A stretch of 64,000 nucleotides of DNA. It comes from Cryptomeria japonica. Lineage: Eukaryota; Streptophyta; Pinopsida; Cupressales; Cupressaceae. The notes beneath the pieces are model-generated. The model did not search any database. It saw only the letters and a list, made by a program, of their open reading frames with translations, and was not told where the DNA came from. The DNA lies in assembly GCF_030272615.1 (NCBI RefSeq), contig NC_081407.1, positions 102,777,897 to 102,841,896 on the forward strand. The letters are read 5' to 3'. The position numbers were made by a program, and so were the translations under genes. Below are positions 47,255-58,037 of this stretch, piece by piece (within the stretch, counting starts at the first letter, position 1; the number at the start of each line of letters is the position of its first letter).

Positions 47255-49225
47255 TCAATTGCTAATGGCCATAAGGCCCATAGACTCTGAACACCATCTG
47301 AACTTCTTTGTGCTCACAGCCTTAGTTAAAGCATCTACAACATTCATCAAAGTTTCCACCTTAACCAGCTTCACCCTACCATCTTCGACCATATCTCTAA
47401 CAAAATGATACTGAACATCAATATGTTTGGTCCGGGCATGAAGTGTCAGGTTCTTAGCTAGGCTAATTGCACTTTGACTATCACAGTAAACTGTCACTAT
47501 ACCTTGTTTTATTCCAATATCGGAACACAGTCTCTTAAGCCAAATGGCCTCTTTACAAGCATGAGTAGCTGCCATATACTCTGCTTCAGTAGTGGATAAA
47601 GCAACCACAGCCTGTTGCTTACTCATCCAACTAATTGCACCACCAAACAAAGTAAACACATAAGCACTGGTGGATCTTCTGCTATCAATATCACCTGCCC
47701 AATCTGAATCCACATAACCATGGATATCAAGGGAAGTCATGTCTCCAACTGAATTACCATGATAACACAAAGAATACTCTGAAGTACCCTTCAAATATCT
47801 GAAGACTCTTTTGACTGCATCCCAATGAACTCTACCAGGATTAGACATATATCTAGAAAGTACTCCCACTGCTTGGGCAATGTCTGGTCTAGTACAGACC
47901 ATAGCATACATCAAGCTTCCAACCACACTCTGGTAAGGCACTCTGCTCATGTCTTCCATCTCCAATGGGGATGTAGGACAATTTGAAACAGATAGTTTCA
48001 TTCCAACTGTAAAAGGAACACTCAATGGTCTACAATTTTGCATGTTGAACCTCTATAACACTGAATTCACATACTTACTTTGGCCTAGCCAGAGCTTTCT
48101 GTTCACCCTATCTCTTCTAATTTCCATCCCAAGAATGTGCTTTGCTGCACCAAGATCTTTCATTTCAAATTTAGCAGCGAGCTGAGACTTCAGTTCTGAA
48201 ATCATACCTTTCCCTTTACCAATGAATAACATATCATCAACATACAATGCAATGAATAAGAAATGATCACCATCAGATTTATAATAAACATAGTGATCTG
48301 ATTTAGAACGTTCAAATCCCAAAATCAACACATATGTATCAAATTTCTGGTACCACATCCTAGGACTTTGTTTGAGGCCATACAAAGATTTCTTCAATTT
48401 ACAAACCAAATTACTTTTGCCTTTCACCACATAGTGCTCCGGCTATGTCATATAAATATCTTCCTCCAAATCACCATGAAAGAAAGCAGTTTTCACATCC
48501 ATTTGCTCAACCTCTAAATCATAAGCAGTAGCAATAGAAAGCAAAAATCTAATGGACGTCATTTTTGCAACAGGAGAAAATATCTCACCGTAATCAACAC
48601 CCTCAACCTGAGAGTAGCCTTTTGTAACCAACCCTGCTTTATACTTCTCAATGCTTCCATCTGAACCAATCTTTTTCTTGAACACCCATTTACAACCAAC
48701 AGGTTTTCTTCCTTCAGGCAATGGTACAAGATCCCATGTATCATTCTTTTTCAAAGCTGCCATTTCTTCCTCCATAGCAATCTTCCAGGATTCTGCATCA
48801 TTCATACCTAATGCCTCTTCTACAGATTTTGGTTCATCCACACTAGTATTCAGAGCAAAAATACATCTCCAATCATCAAGTGAATACCTTTTAGGTGGTT
48901 GTCTATGTCTTGTAGACCTTCGAACAAGCTGAGTTGGAGGTCCTTCCTCCTCTTCTGAAGATTCAGAGATAGACGAGCTCTCCTCAACTTCTTGCCTATC
49001 TAGGGGTCTCGATTCAACTCTTTCAGGTGTAGAAGGAAGTTGAATCACATCTTCTTTTTTAGTCTGTTCTGGCTGCAATGTAATAGAAGGAGACTTAATT
49101 TCTCTAAAAATAACACTTCTACTGTGAATTACCTTTTGTGCAACAGGGTCCCAAAGCTTGTATCCTTTCACACCATAACTATACCCGATGAAGATACATT
49201 TCACAGCCTTGTTCTCCAACTTTGT
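47255..49225 (-). pseudogene. pol: Copia reverse transcriptase and RNase H
   Basis: After an acidic linker with SSSISESSEEEEGPP, the RT begins near 48800 (WKIAMEEEMAALKKNDTW; LVPLPEGRKPVGCKWVFK). It has EQMDVKTAFFHGDLEEDIYM (first catalytic Asp), KKSLYGLKQSPRMWY and the catalytic ALYVDDMLFIG. RNase H follows with YVDSDWAGDIDSRRSTSAY, TEAEYMAATHACKEA, YCDSQSAISLAKN and RTKHIDVQYHFVRD, all acidic residues present. Stops are TAG at 48443-48445 (YMT*PEHYV, Gln expected) and TAG at 48053-48055 (SVL*RFNMQN, Gln expected). The natural end is the stop at 47255, about 45 bp before the purine tract. Confidence 0.93.
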
Positions 49226-50247
49226 TCACTTCTCCTTTGACACATGTGCATATGCCTTGCAACCAAAAACTCTAAGATGTCTCAATGAAGGCTTGTGACC
49301 TGACCATGCTTCCATAGGCGTTTTATCAACAAGAGCTGATGTAGGAGACCTGTTAATCAGGTAGCAAGCAGTGGCAACAGCTTCAGCCCAAAACTTTTGT
49401 TCAAGACCAGCACCACTCAACATACTCCTAGCCTTCTCCATCAGTGTCCTGTTCATTCTTTCTACAACTCCATTCTGCTGTGGAGAATACGGAGTTGTCT
49501 TCTGCCTGTTAATTCCACAGTCTTTACAGAATCTATCAAAATCATTAGAGCAAAACTCACCGCCATTATCAGTTCCCAAACATTTTATTTTCTTTCCAGT
49601 CTGCAACTCAACCATTGCTTTAAATTCTTTAAAACGACTAAAAACTTCAGATTTATTCTTTAGAAAATATACCCATGTCCTTCTACTAAAATCATCAATA
49701 AATGAAACATAATATGTGGATTTTCCAATCGAAGAGACATCTACTGGACCAAACACATCAGAATGGATAAGATCCAAAACACCACAAGTTTTATGAGAAC
49801 TCAAGTAAAACTGAATGCGGTTTTGTTTTCCATAAATGCAATGCTCACAGAAATCAAAGTCAAGATTACAATCATTCAAACCTTCAACAAGGTTTTTATT
49901 TTTCAAGGTCCTTAGACCCTTTTCTCCAATGTGGCCAAGTCTCTGGTGCCATAACATAGTCTTCTCTGCAGGTAACTTTGCTTCAGACGAAAGAGCACCC
50001 TTAGGTACCCAAAAACCATTTCCATCTGCTGAAGGTGAAACCTTCAAATCTTCCAGTGAAGTATCCACAGATTTACTTTTTACAGAAGTGCTATTACACT
50101 CAACAATGTATGCTTCAAGCTTATACAAAGTGTCAAACCTGACACCTCTAGCAACTACCATAGCACCCTTAATCATCCTACATCCTGCTTCAGAAAAGAC
50201 TACCTGCACACCTGCATCTATCAGTTTGCTCATAGATAACAGGTTTC
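49226..50247 (-). pseudogene. pol: Copia integrase
   Basis: Integrase joins the element DNA to the host chromosome. The HHCC zinc finger can be read as LWHQRLGHIGEKGL ... CEHCIYGKQ. The catalytic core has D in LIHSDVFGPVDV, D in CLGTDNGGEF and E in QQNGVVERMNRTL, so the DDE triad is complete. It ends RHLRVFGCKAYAHVSKEK with a TGA at 49226-49228 where CGA (KRTKLENKAV) is expected. Within this 330-codon stretch there is no stop, which makes it the best preserved part of the element. Confidence 0.93.
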
Positions 50248-50259
50248 ATTTTAATCCAG

Positions 50260-51301
50260 AGATATGCAACACACCATTAATCCTTTTTATTCTACCATCA
50301 GAAAACCTGATTCTAACTTTACCTCAACCAACAATGTCTAGAGGTGAATCATCACCCAAGTACACCTTACCTCCATTAAATCCTTCATATTCAGAAAACC
50401 AATCTCTATTGGAAGTCATATGAAAAGATGCACCTGAGTCAATTAGCCAGGCATCATTACCTGCATGAGTCGCCAAAGCCGCAATAAATGCATCGCCATC
50501 TTCCTTGTCGGACTCAGAATCAGAATCAAACTTTTTCTTTTTCTTCTTCTTCTTTTCTTCTTTGCAGTCCTTACGGATGTGACCCGATTTACCACAATTC
50601 CAGCAAATGACTTTGGACTTTCCAGGAGATTTCGATCTCCCTTTGGATTTGGACTTGTCGCGCTTCTCATTCTTCTTGCCTTTCTCCTTAGGTCTTCCAC
50701 GAACGGTTAGGGCTTCCTTTGAACTGATGGATACCTTCCTTCACATCTCTTCACCGAGTAGGGCACCCACCACGTCTTCAGATTTCAAAACAACAGAAGT
50801 ACTACCGATAGCCATAACAAGAGAATCCCACGAATCAGGCAAAGAACAAAGCAAGATCTAACATTTCTCCTCCTCGTCCATCTTAACACTGACAGATACT
50901 AATTGAGCCACCAACATATTGAATGCTTCCAGGTGGTCTGCAATTCATCCACCCTCTTCCATCTTCAAGGAATACAATTTCTTTCTTAAGAAAATTTGAT
51001 TTAATAAAGATTTCACTTGATACATCTCACCAAGCTTAGTCCATAGCTTCTTTGCAAAGTTTTCTTCATGGACATTGATTAGAACAGAGTCTGCCAAGCA
51101 CAGTCTGATTAGACCCTTGGCTTTTCGGTCCATAACATCATACTGAGCTGCCACAGTAGGATCTGAGGGCCTTTGGACATTCGCATCAACAGCATCCCAA
51201 AGATCTCGATCTATTAGCAGATCTTCCATCTTCAGCTTCCACATCTCAAAATTACTTCCATTAAATTTCTCCACCTCTATTCTCCCTGACGAACTCGCCA
51301 T
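50260..51301 (-). pseudogene. gag: Copia Gag and protease
   Basis: The start ATG at 51301 gives MASSSGRIEVEKFNGSNFEM, the usual start of a copia gag, followed by a UBN2-type region with DRDLWDAVDA and FAKKLWTKLGEMYQ. A zinc knuckle, CWNCGKSGHIRKDC, lies at about 50570-50612, then a Lys/Asp-rich spacer, and the protease loop AWLIDSGASFHMT near 50420-50455 with an intact D-S-G. In-frame stops at about 50945 (TGA), 50857 (TAG), 50740 (TGA), 50323 (TGA) and 50248 (TGA) each sit where Arg (CGA) or Gln (CAG) fits. A frame at 50443-50700 is a shadow in another register. The register equals that of integrase and RT downstream. Confidence 0.88.
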
Positions 51302-51410
51302 CTAAATATTCCTGCAACAAGATCAAAAAGTGTCTTCTACACAAGCTCCCACTCAAATCTGGATTAGTTCAAAAAACCCAACTGCCTACAATTGAAACCA
51401 AAGGTGATCA

Positions 51411-51423
51411 GGCTCTGATACCA
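51411..51423 (-). other. Copia primer-binding site (initiator tRNA-Met)
   Basis: The minus strand reads TGGTATCAGAGCC, complementary to the 3' end of plant initiator tRNA-Met. Two bases separate it from the LTR end ...CCTTACA. Confidence 0.95.
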
Positions 51424-51425
51424 CT

Positions 51426-52319
51426 TGTAAGGAAGTTAAGTAGCGGAAACAACTTCCTACACTAACCTTGAGAGGAGGGTAATGCAAAACTTTTTTAGAT
51501 CGTTACAACAGTTACAGAAAATAGAAATAGATATAATAGCATTCATACCACAACACAGTAATTTACGTGGGGAAAACCCTTTCGGGAGAAAAACCCCACA
51601 CTCCAAAAGCAGCTCAATATTTTATTCAGCAACCAAAAACGGATTACAACATACTTGCAGAGCAAGCTCTTCGCAGGAGTACCACTAATCAAAGATTCAG
51701 AGGCAACTCAATAGCCATAAGACTCTTACACCCAACCTCTATCTCACACACCTCATAAATACGAGATACAATACAAGAAACCGTCAAACGGTATTACAAA
51801 ACCATGGGCTAAAACCACCCAATAAGGTGTAGCCGACCTTATCTCCCTTCTAGATGCCCTATAACATGTTAAAGAACACATCAACACATGTCGCTCCTTT
51901 TTACAGCTCATTTATGTATCCGATACAAATTATTTTTCCTATTTCAGGAGTACAAACTTCTGGAGGCCATAACTTGAGAACCGGGTGTCCGATTGACGAA
52001 CCGTTTGAAGCGTCGGAAAGCTCGTGAAGTTCTCTATCACCTCATAACCTGCTGTGCTAGTTATGACCACTTTTCAAGGAATTTTAGAGCCTCTAAAGCC
52101 CCCAAAATTAAGTTTAAACATTTTATCGCACCCCTCCAAGACGAAAACTTTAATATCTTCAAAACTAGTTGTGACCTTGCGACGCAACTTTACCGGAATG
52201 CTTATCTAGCCAACTAGAAGCTTCAGGGAGAGTTTCGCACCATTTCATGCTCAAATGAAAACTTACTATAAATAGTAACCTCGCATAAATGCAAGGTTGA
52301 GACACCATTTTTCCCAACA
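51426..52319 (-). repeat. Copia 5' LTR (894 bp)
   Basis: Same length and ends as the left LTR. The conserved segment ACGTGGGGAAAACCCTTTCG is shared. Being next to the PBS, this copy would drive transcription leftward. Confidence 0.95.
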
Positions 52320-52324
52320 ATACA
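52320..52324. other. Copia target-site duplication, right
   Basis: ATACA, followed by TTTCATTC as at the uninterrupted site 31503-31515 of CACTA copy 1. Confidence 0.95.
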
Positions 52325-52326
52325 TT

Positions 52327-55300
52327 TCATTCATCATTATGACCATCATGACCATCATCACCATCATCATCACCATCACCATCACCATCACCATCACCAT
52401 CACCATCACCATCAACTTCTTCTTCTTGATCATCATCAAGTAACTATCGATCATGGTCATCATCTACATCATCTTCTACTTCTTCAGTATCTTCTTCTTC
52501 CATCACATTATACTTTATTGGCCTTCCTCTTGGATCATGTCTAACAACAAATGACCAACTCGATTTATGTGGAACCTCTAAGTAAAATACCTGCTCACAT
52601 TGGCTTGGAAGAACATAGGGCTCATCCCCAACTCATTCAAATGACCTTGTATTAACCATTGTAAAACCATTATCATGTTCAATAACAATTCTCTCAGGAT
52701 CATTTTTATTCAATCGTAGCCTATACCATTTGACAACGAGTAAAACTAATTTGAAGGAATTAAAGTCACGCTAAAGTATATCATCCAAAATGCCATAGTA
52801 TCAATTTTGAGACTCTTGAGGATGTATTTCATTTCTCGATGAAATATTTGTCACCTCAAAGACTACAGTGATGCTAGAATCACAAGTTTTCTTCGTGTCA
52901 TCCAACTTTTTTATGCAAAATTTATGACCATTGCAGCACATAGTGTTGTGGTGTTTGACCTATGATATGTCAAACATGTAAAAATTATTGCATCATGAGT
53001 TGATAAACATATGGGTGATTAATAAATTTATGCGTACCTATTTATCTCTTAAACCATATGCTAAATCAATTTCCCTTTGCATAAATTGGAATCTCCATTA
53101 CGATGAGCTTCTTTAACCAATGAAGCCACACCTTCCCATGTTAATGTGTGACCATAATGTTGACAATGTTCAATCCATACCGTCATCCAATCAAGATTGT
53201 TTGCAATATACAAATGTAGTGCACCCCACTCTCGACCAACTGTACAAAAAATAAACAGACATCTTACAACTGATTTATTTTAAAGATTAAGAATTAATTA
53301 ACTACAATAATATCTTATAATTACCTCTCACTTTCATCAATCTTCCTTTCCCCATCAAGTACTCCCCTTTGAATTTGTTAATGGGGTTGGGATCCCAAAT
53401 GCGATCCACATAGATCTTTGCTGCAAACTTAGGAAGATATTTAGAAATGTACACCATAGTCTAGTATACCATATATCACTCCACCATAGAACCCTCTGGA
53501 TGTGCTCTTTGTCAAACCAAAGCCTTCAAAATTTTCAAGTTCCTCTCAACCATCCACATTTACCTAGTGTGTATAGGTCCACACAATTCAATCTCCTCAA
53601 CTTGGTGTATGAGGTAGTGTTCTTGTGCATTGAAAAACGCTAAAGGTAGACACTTTTTCATTTCACACATTAGATAAGGAATTTTTCTCTTCCAATATTT
53701 AATATCTTCTTTATGGATTTATTTACATGACAACCACCTACAAGATATTCAAGACACAAATAAATATATTACATAACAAGTAAAACAAATCACAAATATA
53801 ATATCTATACAACACATTGAATAAATATCATTACTTACCTCATGTATTTCCAAGATCATAAATGACTTTGTCGACATTATTGTCGAAGTTGTCTGGGAGA
53901 GATAGAGGTAGAACGTACTACAACAATTATAAAATTATCTTTTCATATTTTTCTAAGATAATACAATGATAAGTACATGCGTAGTATACAAATATATAGT
54001 AAAAACACAAGAACATGAATTACCTTAATGAAGGTATGTCAATCATGTGTTTTCATCCCTGGCCCAAATTCACTTTTCTTTGATATGAGATTGTTTATGT
54101 TCGCAGCAAATCCTGTGGGAAATTGAATTTTTCGTATGACTTCTTTTATAGCATTGCTTTGCTGGTCCATTAATAACCAAGGAAGATCACTTATATTAAT
54201 CTGGTCTCCATGACTATTTGATTGAATGACATTTTTCATTGCATGATTGGATTCCTGAATGTCACTATTAATTATGACAATTTTTTCTTTGTCACGCCTT
54301 CCACCCAAATTTTTTGATAATGTCTATATTATTCTTTCCAATATGCGTAGTATCAAACAAATGCACAATTTGTAACTGCTCATAGTAGGGAAACCTACTA
54401 AATTATCGGGGATAACTTTTTAGTCCCTTAGGAAGGTGGTCATTAATGCCTTGATGACCTTCATGATCATCAATCACATCATCAGTAAACAAAACACATT
54501 AGAAAAGATGTTTTATGACATAATCCATTAGATGGAATTGCATTACCTTGATGATTAATTCTATTATATTCCAACTTCCATAGGTGAGGTGTCATTCTTC
54601 GTGGATTTGATGTATTCTCTTCTTTGCCATTGAAAAGATGTTTTTTAGTATTTCGATACTTATGATTTTGTGGAGAAAGTGCCTATACTCATCAAACACC
54701 TGCTTTCCTAAAATTTTTGAATGACGAGATTTCATCTTTGGACCACAAACTGGACATGCAAATTTCCCTTTGTTTGAAGACCTACAAGATCATGTATAAT
54801 TGGATTAAATATGATCATTTTCCTAATTATAATTATCATGCGCAACTTGAACACTATAACGTACCACAAAAATGTGTTAGCCCTGGGGCATCGTGTATTG
54901 TCCATACAAGCATTGCATGGAATTTAAATTATCTTTGTCCTATTGGTCTAGAGAACTCATACATAGTGATACCATTCTATAACTCCAGCAACTCATCGAT
55001 AAGAGGCTCAATATATACATTCATATCTTTAACTTGGTACTTACCTAATCGAATGGACAAAAACATTACATAATTATTATGACTATTTTACTATAATATT
55101 TATAATTAAATGTAGATGACTATTAAATGATAAAATACCTGGAACAATTATTGCCAACATTATGTGCTCCCTCTTTATTGCCATCCATGGAGGAATGTTA
55201 TTATTGATAACAAAAACAGGCCACACTGACTAAACAGATCTCATCTCTCCAAATGGATTGACACCGTCTATTGCCAATGAAAGCCTGAGATTACAAGGTT

Positions 55301-56415
55301 CTTCTTTAAAGTGTGGCCACTTTTCCTCTATGTCCATAAATGATGAACCGTCCACAGGCATTCGAATAATGTCATCTTGACTTTTATTGCATGCATGGTA
55401 ATCCATAAATTGTGCCAAGCTAGTGCTCTTGAATAATCATTCATACATGGAATACTGGGAATATAACGAAGAACCTTGTGAGGCACCCTTTTTGTTATTT
55501 GATATGTTCGATATCTATTGATATGACATTTTGGGCATTCAGTTCGAAATTCATGTTGTTTGTGATACATAATATGATCATTGGGACAAGCATCTATTGC
55601 TTGATACTCCATTCCAATATCTTTCATAATGGTAGATAATTCTCCATATGAGCGAGGTAGAATATTTGATGGTGGTAACAAAAACTCACCTGTCAATCCA
55701 CAACAAAAAAATATAATTTTTTAATATAAAGAATATTAATGGTACATAATTCACCATTTATTAACTATAATGACATATATGACATACCTTAACATACGTG
55801 AGATTGTTATGTTGGATAAACTATTCATAACCTTCAAGTTCACCAACAACAATACAATGGAGAGAAGAGTTGTCTGGGAGCCTTCGTAAAGGGCCTCACA
55901 TGCCTTCTCAAGTAGAGGGACATCATGAGCAACATCAAGGTCATCTCCATCGTCATGATCAGTTGCGCCAATACTAAATGTGTCATGGATCAATGTATTT
56001 GTACCATAATCTTCAATTGTGTTTTGTGGCTCATGATCACCATCTTCCATGGGATTATTATCTTCAGCTTTGATATTCACACCTCCATGTTCCCACCAGG
56101 GTGCTCGACCTATATAAAATTGATAAACATAAACAAACCATGATCATGATCTCATCATCAAGTGATTTCTTATGTATATAAATTGTTAAAACAATATAAT
56201 GAAAAACTTACCAATGGATGACAATCGTGTCCCTCTTCAATGTGACCATGCAACCTACAATGTTTCTTAGTTTTTTTTATTAGAAGTCTTCTAGTCTTTA
56301 ACCCCTTACAAATTTTGCAAGGACAATAAAATTTTCCATCACCTTTTCTTTTCAAGTTAGACCACAATCTAGCAATGGTCTCCTTATTTTGTTGTTCACT
56401 GATATTGTCTGACAT
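52327..56415 (-). pseudogene. TNP2 transposase, copy 2, with an Asp-Gly tail
   Basis: Same exon order as copy 1: head 56415-56213 (CPCKICKGLKTRRLLIKK; CRLHGHIEEGHD), acidic exon 56080-55790, TNP2 core 55696-54039 (CPKCHINRYRTYQITKRV, absent in part from copy 1; EEPCNLRLSLAIDGVNPFGE), DUF4218 about 53735-53500, DUF4216 about 52800-52500. The tail is Asp-Gly repeats ending at TGA 52327-52329. It keeps CGA, TGG and CAG (55362, 53187 and 54255) where copy 1 has stops. In return it has TAG at 53461 where copy 1 has CAG, and TAA at 53719 where copy 1 has GAA (a transversion). Frameshifts occur near 55435 and 54308. Confidence 0.85.
52346..52412. repeat. (ACCATC)n hexanucleotide repeat in the TNP2 copy 2 tail
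   Basis: On the coding (minus) strand this is (GATGGT)n, giving alternating Asp-Gly. The homologous position in copy 1 is a pure GAT run. A (TTC)n stretch encoding Glu flanks it in both copies. Confidence 0.9.
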
Positions 56416-56436
56416 GGTTTTTCTTCACACGCAAAA

Positions 56437-58037
56437 AAATCGGGTTATAGAACTAGTTATATAGAAGTTGAAATGTTAGTTATGAAATCACGTTTCAGTA
56501 TAATATACAAAATTAAATTACTTGAACATAGAAATTATGCAAATTGAACCAAAACCATTTAACTCTTCTTTTTCATCTCAAAACATATCTAATGGCTTTG
56601 TGGTGATTTAGAGCAGGTGATATGCTAATGGCTTTGTGGAATGCAATCCTTGTATCATATCTTAATTTGACTAATGTCTAATTGGGGTAATCCATGAGTG
56701 TCTAATGTGAATTCATTATCAATTTTGTGAAATCATCGAGAGTATGGTGATAGTCATCCTTATAGGATCCTCTCAATATTGTCCAAATCAGTCTAAAAGG
56801 AAAGTAACTATCCATTCCCATGCTCATGCATACTTACATGACTAAGGCTTCCCTTATGTATCCTAAACATTAGATATACCTTGTTTGACTTGCCTAATCA
56901 ATGTGGTTTCTATCCTAATATGAAATACTGAGTTCTACCCTTGCCTCTACATATAAAACTTCTCACAACTCAACAACCCTTACAAAGACAACATGACACT
57001 CCCTTCAACATAGTGTAATCCATGAGTGTCTAATGTGAATTCATTATCAATGTTGTGAAGTCATTCAAAGTATGGTGATAGTCATCCTTATAGGATCCTC
57101 TCAATAGTGTCCAAATCAGTGAGAAGTAAGAGAAAATTCTCAGTCACACCTTGGGGGCAAGTGAATGATATTACATATACTTTTGGGATGAACACCATTG
57201 AGAGTCATAGACCCAAGTTAGTCTAAAAGGAAAGTAACTATCCATTCCCATGCACCATGGATTCTTGAAAACACCATGGATTCTTGTTAGTTTTTTTCAT
57301 TATTCTAAATAATGTAAGAAAATTATTGTTAGGAACTATTAGAAACTTGAAAACACCATGGATTCTTGTTAGTTTTTTTCATTCTTCTAAATAATGTAGG
57401 TGTTTATAGGATCACGACCCTGGGTATTTTTAAGATTTATATTGTTCATGGCCTTATGAGCTCATTTCCTTGATCCCAAGCATATGATTATGATGCAAAG
57501 CATCCACACACACAACCAACTAGTGGATATCTTTCTCAAACTCACCTACTCAAATAGGTGATTACTCTTCATAGAGGTACATGAACCTCACAAGGTTACT
57601 GAGTGCTCACATGGCTTGAACACCCCAAAAGAAGACTCATGCTTCTCAACCCACATCCCACTAGTAGAATACATTAGTCTAGGCTTATTCAAGTTTCCCA
57701 TGGCCAACTTAAGTCCTTCCAACTCCTAAATCACACCCAAACTCTCAAACCTTACTCACACAAGTCCAAATCCAATTAGGACTTCTAATGGCTCTTAGAC
57801 ACAACTCCCAATGCCTAATGGGTGCATATCACTCCAAGGTACTGCATGATAACTTCAAGGGAGCTCTTTTTCATAGCCAAACACCCTGCTTTACCCTACC
57901 AACCACCCTAAAGGTCACAAAGTATCATACTATTGCAACACTATCCTATTAAGACAAAAATGTATGCTTGGGACAGTCACACTTTCAAGGGACAAACACC
58001 CTTCCCAATACTCCAAATTCTTATCACACTTTCAAGG
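56437..58037. other. Spacer with dispersed short duplications, no gene
   Basis: A segment beginning TAATCCATGAGTGTCTAATG is duplicated at 56688 and 57016 (offset 328 bp). CTAAAAGGAAAGTAACTATCC occurs at 56792 and 57219 (quoted to 20 bases in substance), and AAACACCATGGATTCTTGTT occurs at about 57267 and 57351. The duplications look like replication-slippage or unequal-exchange products next to the satellite. Confidence 0.6.

Larger units (their letters stand above)
46305..52319 (-). mobile_element. Complete Ty1/copia LTR retrotransposon (6,015 bp)
   Basis: Both LTRs are 894 bp, start TG and end CA. The element has a PBS for initiator tRNA-Met next to the right LTR, a purine tract next to the left LTR, and one gag-pol frame with domains in copia order (Gag, PR, IN, RT, RH). 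The 5-bp target duplication ATACA flanks it (46300-46304 and 52320-52324). The empty site survives in CACTA copy 1 (31503-31507), three bases past the TNP2 stop codon. Eight stop codons make it non-autonomous today. Confidence 0.97.
44933..56436 (-). mobile_element. CACTA (En/Spm) transposon, copy 2, split by a copia element
   Basis: The right part (52320-56436) matches copy 1 TNP2 along its length, with the same exon order. The left part (44933-46304) matches the 31.1-31.5 kb flank of copy 1 (for example TTCCTTACCTTTACTTTATGTAGACTATG at 45590 and 31228, quoted here only in part by position) and then diverges. Between them lies the complete copia insertion 46305-52319. The retroelement at 39.2-44.9 kb probably interrupts its left gene. 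TIRs were not found. Confidence 0.75.

Noticed and set aside
50443-50700. Basic 85-codon minus-strand frame in copia gag
   Set aside because: Shadow of the zinc-knuckle region in another register. The Gag register is fixed by UBN2, knuckle and protease motifs.
52266-52463. Frame of alternating Met-Val
   Set aside because: Wrong register of the hexanucleotide repeat. The homologous register gives the Asp-Gly tail.
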